Of a stretch of 33,841 bases of DNA, positions 16,970 to 24,948 are shown piece by piece (the first letter of the stretch is position 1; every line of letters starts with the position of its first letter). Source of the DNA: Prolixibacteraceae bacterium (GTDB lineage Bacteria > Bacteroidota > Bacteroidia > Bacteroidales > Prolixibacteraceae); NCBI GenBank assembly GCA_017998095.1, contig JAGODU010000030.1:1-33841 (forward strand), written 5' to 3'. The notes under the pieces were generated by a model. The model saw only the letters and a program-made list of their open reading frames with translations, made no database searches and was not told the origin of the DNA. The translations under genes were made by a program, and so were the position numbers.

Positions 16970-18142
16970 ATGAAAAGAAATTCTTTTATTCTGATTTACA
17001 GCTTCCTAGTTTTATTCTTACACTCTTGCGAAGCAGATGCTGATTTTCATTCTTCAAGAAATGAAGCTTTGATCGTTGATCACAATTGCTGCAACATTTT
17101 TAATGTTCCTGTTGCTGATATTCTAAAAGCTAAACAAAAACTGGTAATAGCTTATGGTCATACTTCACATGGAAGCCAGATAGTTTCAGGCATGTCGGGA
17201 CTGGATGGTTTTATGGTTAAAAATGGTTATGATGCCGGGACTTTTGATTTTAATTCTGATGGATCAGGGGGTGCGCTTAAATTTTATGATTCTCCGTTTT
17301 CAGGAGCTGAAGATCTGGGAAATCCAGACAGGACGTCATGGGCTGATGCTACCCGGAATTATTTGAATAATCATTCGGAAGTGAATGTAATCATGTGGTC
17401 GTGGTGCGGACAGGCGGGATGGGCATCAAGAGAAGAAATTCAAACTTACCTTGATTTGATGAATAAGCTGGAAGAAGACTATCCCGATGTTGTATTTGTT
17501 TATATGACCGGCCATTTGGATGGTTCAGGCATTGAAGGAGATCTTAACAGGAATAATAATATAATTCGTAAGTTCTGTACAGATAACAAAAAAGTTCTTT
17601 TTGACTTTGCAGATATTGAAAGCTATGACCCTGATGGAAAAGTAAACTATATGGAACTTAATTGTACCGACAATTGCGATTATACTGACCTTTCTGGAAA
17701 CAGCAAAAACTGGGCAACAGACTGGCAGGATTCTCATGTTGAAAATAAAGATTGGTATTACTGTGATGCTGCACATAGTCAGCCACTTAACGGCAACAGA
17801 AAAGCAATGGCAGCATGGTGGATGTTTGCATCAATTGCAGGATGGGAAGATGTTGATACAACTCTGAGTTCGAAACTTATTGATAATTCAGAATTTAACT
17901 GGTCAGTAATTGGTAATTTATTGAAGTTTGATTTTTGCCAAAAGGAAAATGTTAATTCCATAGAAATATTTGATATTCAAGGAAGAAGACTATTATCAGA
18001 AAATATAAATAACAGATATTCCGATTCTTATTTGCTGCCATTGGAAAATATTTCCAATATTGAAAAAAGTAGTATTTTATTATTTAAAATTGAAACAGAC
18101 CGGGGAATTCATTCCGGTAAGTTTAATGTTATAAATCGTTAA
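16970..18142 (+). CDS. Secreted SGNH-hydrolase-like protein with T9SS-type C-terminal domain
   Basis: A 390-aa exported protein of uncertain activity. The N-terminal hydrophobic segment ends in LHSC (Cys20), a possible lipobox with an unusual His. The central domain has short conserved-looking blocks reminiscent of SGNH/GDSL esterases: YGHTSHGSQ (62-70), NVIMWSWCGQ (139-148), FVYMTGHLDGSG (176-187) and DAAHSQPLNG (266-275), where D266-x-x-H269 could be the acid/base pair. The last 80 residues (about 310-390) look like a type A T9SS sorting domain: VNSIEIFDIQGRRLLSENI, then LLFKIETDRGIHSGKFNV. It is probably secreted through the type IX system. A class IV aminotransferase-like gene starts 9 bases later. 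Hydrolase activity is inference. Confidence 0.7.
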   Translation: MKRNSFILIYSFLVLFLHSCEADADFHSSRNEALIVDHNCCNIFNVPVADILKAKQKLVIAYGHTSHGSQIVSGMSGLDGFMVKNGYDAGTFDFNSDGSGGALKFYDSPFSGAEDLGNPDRTSWADATRNYLNNHSEVNVIMWSWCGQAGWASREEIQTYLDLMNKLEEDYPDVVFVYMTGHLDGSGIEGDLNRNNNIIRKFCTDNKKVLFDFADIESYDPDGKVNYMELNCTDNCDYTDLSGNSKNWATDWQDSHVENKDWYYCDAAHSQPLNGNRKAMAAWWMFASIAGWEDVDTTLSSKLIDNSEFNWSVIGNLLKFDFCQKENVNSIEIFDIQGRRLLSENINNRYSDSYLLPLENISNIEKSSILLFKIETDRGIHSGKFNVINR

Positions 18143-18151
18143 GAATAAGAT

Positions 18152-18964
18152 ATGAGAGGAGAATTTTTTATATATAACGACCAGTTTATTCCGGCTGAGA
18201 ATTTTGATGTTCAGGAACAGGAAGGCATTGTAGTATATGAAGTTTTGCGAGTGATAAACGGGTATCCGCTTTTTTTTGAAGATCATTATAAGAGGCTTAT
18301 TAATTCTTGTGAACTGATAAAGCAAAATGTAGATATTGAAGTTGGAGAATTATTCAAAAAAATAACCGATCTGGCTTCTAAGAATAAAATTGAAATTGGA
18401 AATGTAATGCTGAAGTTTGTCTTTGGCAGGTCAGAGCATAACGAAATTTTATATTTTATTCCTCATTCGTATCCATCTGAAGATGATTATACGAATGGTG
18501 TTAAAACCGGACTGCTTTATGCTGAAAGAATAAATCCGGAGGCAAAAGTAGAGCAGGGGATTAAGAAACTTGCAAATCAAAGACTTGAGAAATCTGATTT
18601 GTATGAAGTATTTCTTATAGACAACGAAGGTTTTATTACTGAAGGAAGTCGCTCAAATCTTTTCTTTGTAAAGGATGAAAAATTATATACTACTCCTTTA
18701 AACAGAGTGCTTAAGGGTATTACATTAATGAAGGTGCTTGGAATTGCTAAGCATTATAAAATAGAAGTAGTATTTGAAAGAATTCGTGTTTCTGATTTGA
18801 ATAAATTCGATGCAGTTTTTATAACAGGGACTTCACCCAAAATTCTTCCTGTAAATAAGATTGAGAATATTGAGTATAATCCTGATAACAAACTTGTTAA
18901 AAAATTGATCAGGTATTATGACAAGATGATTATGCAGGATATTGAAAAATATTCGGATATGTAA
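18152..18964 (+). CDS. Aminotransferase class IV (PLP-dependent) protein
   Basis: A 270-aa fold-type IV PLP enzyme, the group holding branched-chain aminotransferase, D-amino acid aminotransferase and aminodeoxychorismate lyase. Visible features are the N-terminal VVYEVLRVINGYPLFFEDHY with the H-x-x-RL segment, the lysine region GIKKLANQRLE (K138 or K139 as the PLP lysine), and FITEGSRSNLFFV with E164 contacting the PLP ring and the phosphate-binding SN. The C-terminal ITGTSPKILPV matches the class. The exact substrate cannot be told. It differs from the short pabC-like gene at 31742-32344. It lies 9 bases after the secreted protein gene and about 30 bases before the RNA methyltransferase, so all three may be one transcript. 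Confidence 0.85.
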   Translation: MRGEFFIYNDQFIPAENFDVQEQEGIVVYEVLRVINGYPLFFEDHYKRLINSCELIKQNVDIEVGELFKKITDLASKNKIEIGNVMLKFVFGRSEHNEILYFIPHSYPSEDDYTNGVKTGLLYAERINPEAKVEQGIKKLANQRLEKSDLYEVFLIDNEGFITEGSRSNLFFVKDEKLYTTPLNRVLKGITLMKVLGIAKHYKIEVVFERIRVSDLNKFDAVFITGTSPKILPVNKIENIEYNPDNKLVKKLIRYYDKMIMQDIEKYSDM

Positions 18965-18993
18965 TTATTTTTGTGCTCTTAAAAATTTATAGT

Positions 18994-20406
18994 ATGGGAA
19001 GAAGCCGAAGTAACAGGCCTTTTATTGAAAATGTTGAAATAACTGATATAGGTGCAGAAGGTAAAGCTATTGCAAAGGTTGATGATGTTGTAATTTTTCT
19101 TACCAATGTCATTCCCGGCGATATTGTCGATATTCAAATAACAAAAAAAAGGAAAAGATATCGTGAAGCTAAGGTGGTGAACTTTATTAAACATTCACCC
19201 GACAAGGCTGAACCTTTTTGTGAACACTTTGGCATTTGCGGGGGTTGCAAATGGCAGAATCTTCCATACGAAAAGCAGCTTTTTTATAAGCAAAAACAGG
19301 TGAGCGATCAGCTTAGAAGAATTGGAAAGATTGATATGCCTGAAATGTTGCCAATTAAAGGTGCTGCTCCAATAATCAATTATAGAAACAAGCTAGAATT
19401 CACTTTCTGTAATCAAAGGTGGCTTTCGAAAGAAGAAATAGAATCTGGTGAAGAAATTGTAAATAACGGTGCCCTTGGATTTCACATTCCGGGTCTTTTC
19501 GATAAGGTACTTGACATTCATAAATGCTGGCTTCAGCCTGAGCCTTCAAATTCAATAAGAAATTTCATCAGGGAATATGCTATTGAAAACGGGCTGGACT
19601 TTTTCGATATAAGAAATCAAAAGGGTCTTCTGCGTAATATTATAGTTCGTACTTCTTCAACCGGTCAGGTGATGCTTATTGTTGTTTTCTACAGGGAAGA
19701 TAAAAAGAAAAGGGAAGGACTGCTAAATGCATTAAGTGAAAAGTTCAGTGAAATAACATCTCTGATGTATGTTATTAACGGAAAGGGTAATGATACGATT
19801 TTAGATCAGGATGTTTTGGTTTTCAAGGGAAATGATTTCATTTTCGAAAAGATGGAAGGCTTAAAGTTTAAGATTGGGCCTAAATCATTCTATCAGACCA
19901 ACTCCTCACAAGCTTATGAGCTTTATAAAGTTGTAAGAGATTTTGCTCAACTTACAGGAAACGAAACAGTTTATGATTTATATACAGGAACAGGAACTAT
20001 AGCTAACTTTATTGCCAAAGATGCAAAAAAAGTAATAGGGGTTGAATATGTGCCTGAAGCTATTGAAGATGCAAAAATAAACTCTGAAATAAATAACATT
20101 AAAAATACTTCATTCTTTGCCGGCGACATGAAAGATGTTCTTTGTCAAGAATTTATAAATCTTAATGGTCGGCCTGATGTAATTATCACTGATCCGCCAA
20201 GGGCAGGAATGCATGACGATGTAGTTGAGACAATTATTAATGCTAATGCTAATAGGATAGTTTATGTAAGCTGTAACCCTGCGACGCAGGCAAGAGATCT
20301 GGAATTAATGAAGGAACAATATTCAGTTGAAAAAATACAACCGGTTGATATGTTTCCGCATACTCATCATGTTGAGAATGTTGTGTTGCTGGAAAGAAGA
20401 GATTAA
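18994..20406 (+). CDS. 23S rRNA (uracil-C5)-methyltransferase, RlmD/TrmA family
   Basis: An S-adenosylmethionine-dependent enzyme that methylates C5 of a uracil in RNA. The chosen ATG (18994-18996) gives 470 aa; an in-frame GTG at 18973 would add seven residues. A TRAM domain lies near the N-terminus (VEITDIGAEGKAIAKVDDVV). A 4Fe-4S cluster motif follows, with C76-x5-C82-x2-C85 (CEHFGICGGCKWQ) and a fourth Cys178 in DIHKCWLQPE. The SAM domain has YDLYTGTGTIANFIA, and the active site has TDPPRAGMHDDVV and YVSCNPATQARDL, whose Cys is the expected nucleophile. RlmD (U1939) is the usual product of this cluster-bearing type, but RlmCD or TrmA specificity cannot be excluded. It ends 6 bases before the converging MBL gene. 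Confidence 0.9.
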   Translation: MGRSRSNRPFIENVEITDIGAEGKAIAKVDDVVIFLTNVIPGDIVDIQITKKRKRYREAKVVNFIKHSPDKAEPFCEHFGICGGCKWQNLPYEKQLFYKQKQVSDQLRRIGKIDMPEMLPIKGAAPIINYRNKLEFTFCNQRWLSKEEIESGEEIVNNGALGFHIPGLFDKVLDIHKCWLQPEPSNSIRNFIREYAIENGLDFFDIRNQKGLLRNIIVRTSSTGQVMLIVVFYREDKKKREGLLNALSEKFSEITSLMYVINGKGNDTILDQDVLVFKGNDFIFEKMEGLKFKIGPKSFYQTNSSQAYELYKVVRDFAQLTGNETVYDLYTGTGTIANFIAKDAKKVIGVEYVPEAIEDAKINSEINNIKNTSFFAGDMKDVLCQEFINLNGRPDVIITDPPRAGMHDDVVETIINANANRIVYVSCNPATQARDLELMKEQYSVEKIQPVDMFPHTHHVENVVLLERRD

Positions 20407-20412
20407 GAATTA

Positions 20413-21477
20413 TTATTCAATATATTTCCAGATTATCCCGATATTCTTAGAGTGCATTTCCTTAACCTCATTGTTTATGGAAACTACATCACTGTATTGT
20501 TCGAATAAAGGAAGAAAAGCTTCAATATTTTTTAAATCTTCAACAGATTTACCTTTTGCTTTGGCTTCCTGAACAAGCTCTACTACTTTTTTGCAGTAAT
20601 CATTTACAAACTCAATGTTTTTCCTTTTTAAAGGTTTCTTTCCATGAGTAGTAAGGACATATTTAATTTGATTTTTCTGATCGAGTATTGAAGTTAACGC
20701 TCTTATCCACATTTTAATTTCATTAACTCTGTTGAGGTAAAAGCTTGGCATTCCTTCTTCTTTGTATGAACCTAAATGAAAAAGATTGCCGGTGCATAAA
20801 ATTTCCTCTTTTGGCAGGTAAACTGCAATGTCGGCATCTCCGTGGCCTTTACCCATGTAGGTTAGCTTAATTTTCTGATCCCCGGCAAACAAGGTAAGTG
20901 TATCTTCAAATGTAAGGTCGGGATATCTTACTTTGTAATTATTGATTAAGTCTGCTTCATAAGATTTGTAAAGGTTAATTGCCTGGTTTATTGAATCAGA
21001 TAATTCTCCCTCAGTTTTGATGGTGTCAAGAACAAAAGATTTGTAATAAATTTTCTTCCGATAGAATTCAACAGTCTGTCCTAAAAAGAGATCGTCATAA
21101 TCCTTGATTTCTCCTAAGCTGTTATTATGAGCAACAATCCTGCTTTTATCAAATACACAGTTTCCACCTGAATGGCATGAATGACCATGAGTATTAATTA
21201 TATACACAAAGGTCGAATCGTTGAATTTCTCTTCAACTGCTTGTTTTATCATTTTAGCATTGGCAGGCGAGTTCTGAGTGTCGACGAGAATAATTCCTTT
21301 AGAAGTTTTTATTGCAACAGAATTGATGATGTCATTTGGCCATCCAAGCGTGTGTAATTGTTTTCTTCCGGGAGTTACAGTAATAACATTTCCGGTGATC
21401 TCTTTCACAGCTGTATTTCCTGCATCACAAACCAGTGAAATCAAAGCTAACACTATCAATAATATTCCTGTCCGCAT
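20413..21477 (-). CDS. Exported metallo-beta-lactamase-fold protein with altered metal ligands
   Basis: A 354-aa MBL-superfamily protein with an N-terminal signal sequence (hydrophobic 4-16), so it acts in the periplasm or outside. The first metal motif reads H97-x-H99-x-C101-H102 (INTHGHSCHSGGN), with Cys where nearly all MBL proteins have Asp. H212 in MGKGHGDADIAVY is the third ligand. The position usually held by the bridging Asp or Cys is Asn231 in EEILCTGNLFHLG, and the last His is in LTTHGKKPLK. Two of the usual ligands of the second metal are therefore replaced. The protein may bind a single zinc, use another metal, or be inactive. Length and helical C-terminus resemble secreted MBL hydrolases; the substrate is unknown. 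Not near any resistance gene. Confidence 0.83.
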   Translation of the reverse strand: MRTGILLIVLALISLVCDAGNTAVKEITGNVITVTPGRKQLHTLGWPNDIINSVAIKTSKGIILVDTQNSPANAKMIKQAVEEKFNDSTFVYIINTHGHSCHSGGNCVFDKSRIVAHNNSLGEIKDYDDLFLGQTVEFYRKKIYYKSFVLDTIKTEGELSDSINQAINLYKSYEADLINNYKVRYPDLTFEDTLTLFAGDQKIKLTYMGKGHGDADIAVYLPKEEILCTGNLFHLGSYKEEGMPSFYLNRVNEIKMWIRALTSILDQKNQIKYVLTTHGKKPLKRKNIEFVNDYCKKVVELVQEAKAKGKSVEDLKNIEAFLPLFEQYSDVVSINNEVKEMHSKNIGIIWKYIE

Positions 21478-21505
21478 CTTTTCTTCTTTATATTGACAAA
21501 TGTAA

Positions 21506-22711
21506 CTATTTTTTTATGCTGTAAAAATCTGAACCTGACGGATTTTGAAATACTCTTAATTCAAATTCAGGTATTACAGCTAAAATATGGTCAAAAATAT
21601 CAGATTGAATGTTTTCATATTCAACCCAGCGTTGTTCTTTACAATAAACATTGACTTCGATTGGGAGACCATTTTCAGTAGGTTGCAGATGTCTGACAAG
21701 CAAAGTGTCATTTTTTTCAATCATTGGGTTTGTTCGAAGAAATTCTTCAAGATATTTTCTGAAAATAGTAAGGTTAGTTATTCCGGGTTCTTGTAATGAT
21801 GAAATATTTATCATCTTTCTAATAATTACACTTGATTCAATTCTTGAAAATGATTCTTTATCACAGAATTTAATACTAGTAAGATCTAAGTTAATCCATC
21901 TTTTTATCCTTCTGACGCCCGATTCATTCATTCCTTTCCAGTTGACAAAAGACTCGGATACAAGAGAATATGTAGGAATGCTGATTATTGTTTTATCCGA
22001 ATTCTGAATCTTAACTGAAGTGAGGTTTATTTCTAAAACTGTTCCGGAAGCGTTTTTAGAAGGCATTTCAATAAAATCACCAATTTTCACCAGATTATTC
22101 ATATTTATCTGTACCCCTGCAACAAAACCCAGTATTGTATCCTTGAAAACCAGCATGAGTACTGCAGCAGCAGCTCCTAATCCTGTAAACAAGGTGATCA
22201 GGCTTTTATTGAAAATAATTGAAATGAAGACCAGGAAGCTGATGAAATACACAAGGATTTTTAAAAGTTGTACTGCTCCTTTTATCGATTTTTCTCTTGT
22301 TTCTGAGTAATTATATTCATAAATTTCATTGAGAGAGTTTAAAAAAGCAATTATAATAAATGCTATTGCAAACAAGAAATATAAGTTGCTAACCTTTAAA
22401 ATATATACTTGAAGAATAGGATAATATTGATTGGCATATCCGGAAAAGAAATAAAGAACAGTTGCAGGTATTAAATGAGAAGCTCCCTGAAAGAGTCTGT
22501 TTTTTACCATTATATCATCCCAAACAGAAGATGTTTTTTTAGCCAGATGATGAATGACTGATACAAGAATTAATTTTGTTATCAGGTATGATAATAATGC
22601 AATAACAATTATAGAAGCACCGACTATTAAGACTGTTAGCTTACCTGAATATTCTTCATTACCTGAAAATGTGAAAAGCCAGTTGTAAATAAAATCTTTA
22701 AATATTTGCAT
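21506..22711 (-). CDS. MscS-family mechanosensitive channel (YbdG-like)
   Basis: A 401-aa inner-membrane channel of the MscS superfamily, opening in response to membrane tension to release solutes during osmotic downshock. Five membrane segments are predicted (about 27-52, 79-93, 104-126, 147-166 and the pore helix 172-200). The pore and beta domain carry GLGAAAAVLMLVFKDTILGF and VKIGDFIEMPSKNASGTV. The following stretch, ISIPTYSLVSESFVNWKGM and GVRRIKRWINLDLTSIKF, closely matches E. coli YbdG. That places it with YbdG-like miniconductance channels rather than MscS itself. It is a single gene, 28 bases upstream of the MBL-fold gene on the same strand. Confidence 0.92.
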   Translation of the reverse strand: MQIFKDFIYNWLFTFSGNEEYSGKLTVLIVGASIIVIALLSYLITKLILVSVIHHLAKKTSSVWDDIMVKNRLFQGASHLIPATVLYFFSGYANQYYPILQVYILKVSNLYFLFAIAFIIIAFLNSLNEIYEYNYSETREKSIKGAVQLLKILVYFISFLVFISIIFNKSLITLFTGLGAAAAVLMLVFKDTILGFVAGVQINMNNLVKIGDFIEMPSKNASGTVLEINLTSVKIQNSDKTIISIPTYSLVSESFVNWKGMNESGVRRIKRWINLDLTSIKFCDKESFSRIESSVIIRKMINISSLQEPGITNLTIFRKYLEEFLRTNPMIEKNDTLLVRHLQPTENGLPIEVNVYCKEQRWVEYENIQSDIFDHILAVIPEFELRVFQNPSGSDFYSIKK

Positions 22712-22796
22712 TGCTATTTGTTTTTTGATAAAGCTTTTAGAAATTTATACAAAAATGAAATATAATTTATAATTCTCATTTAAAAAACTTTTAAAA

Positions 22797-24065
22797 ATGC
22801 TCAGACATTCAATTACCTTAATAATACTTTTAATTTCTATTTGTAGTTACTCTCAATCCACTAATTCTCAAACAGGAATTAGAAAAACAATTCGTTATGA
22901 CATTGAGTTCACAGGGAACAGATTTAATTATTTCGTAATTCATAAGCAATCAAAACTGTTGAATTTTGAAATGAATGTACGAGCATTGCCTGAAGATGAC
23001 CTTGGCAATTTTAGGTATAGGATAAGTGATAAGCAATCAGGTATGCTAATATTTCAAAAAGGATTTTCTACTTTATTTGGTGAGTGGATTACTACACCGG
23101 AGTCTGCGTTAAAGAATTCTTCTTTTTATTACTCTTTGTTTTTTCCAGTTCAGGAGTCCGACTTTGTGGTAAATATTGATAAACGGTCTAATAAGAATAA
23201 TTGGGAAATCATATATACTGATTCAGTCAATATAGACAATAATAAGTTTATTTGTGAGAAGCCCGACTTATATGATGTTGATACTGTTTTGTTTTCGGGT
23301 AATTGTAAAGAAAAAATTCAAATACTTGTTCTTTCAGAAGGTTACAGGAAAGAAGAAATGAAAAAGTTTTCTGTTGATTTGAGAAGAATGAATGATTCTC
23401 TTTTTTCATGCCGACCTTTTAAGGAAATGAAAGGACATTTTAATGTAGTTGGATTAAAGGTTCCTTCGCTGGAAAGTGGAAGTGATATTCCGCAGAAGGG
23501 AATATATAAAAACACTGCCTTTAATTCAGGGTACAATACTTTTAATACTGAAAGATATCTGACCACCTTTGATTCAAAATCTGTTTATGATGCAATTGAT
23601 GGAATTAATTGGGATTTCATCATAATACTTGTTAATACTGATCTTTATGGAGGAGGTGGCTTTTATAATCATTACAGTATTTGTTCAGCAGGAGACCCCC
23701 GTTCGGCTTTTGTTTTTATACACGAATTCGGGCACTCATTTGCTGGTCTTGCTGATGAATATTATAATTCTGAAGTTGCTTATGATGAATTTTATAATAG
23801 CGAAACAGAACCCTGGGAACTTAATATTACAACGTTGAATAATTTCAAATCCAAATGGGAGAGTATGATAAGTAACTCTACACCGGTGCCAACACCTCGC
23901 GATCCATTATATAAAAATAAAATTGGTGTTTTTGAAGGCGGGGGATACGTGAGTAAAGGAGTTTTCAGTCCTTATCAGACATGCTGGATGAAAGAAAGTG
24001 CAGCAAGGGAATTTTGCCCTGTTTGCAAGGAGATAATTAAACAGACTATTCTTAAGTATAAATAG
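22797..24065 (+). CDS. M64 family metallopeptidase (IgA peptidase-like)
   Basis: A 422-aa exported zinc peptidase of family M64, named for an IgA-cleaving enzyme of a gut clostridium but widespread in Bacteroidota. The signal peptide ends near residue 20 (CSYSQ). The N-terminal part (about 30-165) is a beta-rich M64 N-domain, followed by ILVLSEGYRKEEMKKF, the start of the catalytic domain. The zinc site is HEFGHSFAGLADEYY, with H309, E310 and H313 and D320 or E321 as the likely third ligand. The closing CWMKESAAREFCPVCKEII is conserved in the family. No T9SS tail is visible; it may be periplasmic or surface-anchored otherwise. Substrate specificity cannot be read from sequence. It is not in an operon: it is divergent from mscS and convergent with the exonuclease gene. 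Confidence 0.9.
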   Translation: MLRHSITLIILLISICSYSQSTNSQTGIRKTIRYDIEFTGNRFNYFVIHKQSKLLNFEMNVRALPEDDLGNFRYRISDKQSGMLIFQKGFSTLFGEWITTPESALKNSSFYYSLFFPVQESDFVVNIDKRSNKNNWEIIYTDSVNIDNNKFICEKPDLYDVDTVLFSGNCKEKIQILVLSEGYRKEEMKKFSVDLRRMNDSLFSCRPFKEMKGHFNVVGLKVPSLESGSDIPQKGIYKNTAFNSGYNTFNTERYLTTFDSKSVYDAIDGINWDFIIILVNTDLYGGGGFYNHYSICSAGDPRSAFVFIHEFGHSFAGLADEYYNSEVAYDEFYNSETEPWELNITTLNNFKSKWESMISNSTPVPTPRDPLYKNKIGVFEGGGYVSKGVFSPYQTCWMKESAAREFCPVCKEIIKQTILKYK

Positions 24066-24075
24066 GTTTCAATTA

Positions 24076-24882
24076 CTATTTATTAAACATCCTTAATTTA
24101 ATGGCAGTAAGAACTTTTTTGGTGTAAAGTGGAAAATCTCCGTTTAATATCCAACCGTAATATCCGGGTTGTTCTTTTAAAACCTTTTCAACAGACATTC
24201 CTTTGTTCTTGCCAAAATTAAAAATCTCTACGCCATTTTCATCATATACAATTCTTCCAAGGAAGTCAACATTACGGTCATAAGATGAAAACTCAGACAG
24301 CTTATCGACATCATTAATAATAGGAATAGATTTTCTGCCATTTATATCCTCATATTCAGTTGTTTGATATCTGTCAAGCTGGGCTTTTAATACTTCATAA
24401 GTAGCCTTGGTATCAGCCATTGCACTATGGGCATCTTCCAGAACCTTTTCGCAATACAATAAATAAGCAGCTGAAAGAGTTCTTTTCTCCATTTTATGGA
24501 AAATGGCCTGAACATCAATGAATTTTCTCTTTTTAAAATCAATATCTACACCAGCCCTTAAAAATTCTTCGGCTAAGAGAGGTATGTCAAATCTGTTGGA
24601 ATTAAATCCTGCAAGATCACAACCTTCCATAAAATGGGCTAGTGTCTTTGCAACTTCTTTAAAAGTGGGACAATCCTTTACGTCATCGTCGTAAATACCA
24701 TGAATCCTTGATGCTCCTTCAGGTATTGGCATCTCAGGGTTAATCCTGAGCAACTTTTCTTCTTCCTTTCCATCTAATTGAATTTTCAGTAAGGCAATTT
24801 CAATTATTCTGTCTGAAGCTATATTAATACCAGTAGTTTCAAGATCAAGGAAAATCAATGGATTACGTAAATTTAATTTCAT
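24076..24882 (-). CDS. DnaQ-like 3'-5' exonuclease with ExoX-like C-terminal domain
   Basis: A 268-aa DEDDh exonuclease. The catalytic residues are all visible: D13 and E15 (FLDLETTG), D99 (NSNRFDIP), H152 and D157 (AHSAMADTKAT). The C-terminal 60 residues, FGKNKGMSVEKVLKEQPGYYGWIL, resemble the small C-terminal domain of ExoX-type exonucleases (FGKYKG, then YxxW). It could proofread or process DNA ends. The dnaN gene is upstream on the same strand, but a strong terminator at 24904-24929 separates them, so they may be expressed separately. It is not fused to a polymerase. Confidence 0.9.
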   Translation of the reverse strand: MKLNLRNPLIFLDLETTGINIASDRIIEIALLKIQLDGKEEEKLLRINPEMPIPEGASRIHGIYDDDVKDCPTFKEVAKTLAHFMEGCDLAGFNSNRFDIPLLAEEFLRAGVDIDFKKRKFIDVQAIFHKMEKRTLSAAYLLYCEKVLEDAHSAMADTKATYEVLKAQLDRYQTTEYEDINGRKSIPIINDVDKLSEFSSYDRNVDFLGRIVYDENGVEIFNFGKNKGMSVEKVLKEQPGYYGWILNGDFPLYTKKVLTAIKLRMFNK

Positions 24883-24903
24883 ATCAAATATATTTTTATA
24901 AAA

Positions 24904-24929
24904 AAAGCGCTGTTTAATAGCAGCGCTTT
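24904..24929 (-). terminator. Rho-independent terminator of dnaN
   Basis: A 9-bp stem (AAAGCGCTG with CAGCGCTTT) around an 8-base loop, followed on the minus strand by a T-rich run past 24903. It lies 20 bases after the dnaN stop codon, in the 66-bp gap before the exonuclease gene. Confidence 0.85.
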
Positions 24930-24948
24930 CAGATTATTTTAGTTTCGC

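Noticed and set aside
18973..18993. A GTG start for the RNA methyltransferase
   Set aside because: The ATG at 18994 begins with the basic MGRSRSN before the TRAM domain and needs no rare start codon.
22020..22310. An antisense open frame inside the mechanosensitive channel gene
   Set aside because: It mirrors a well-conserved gene in another frame and has no leader or domain; similar antisense frames inside guaB, dnaN and pabB were rejected for the same reason.
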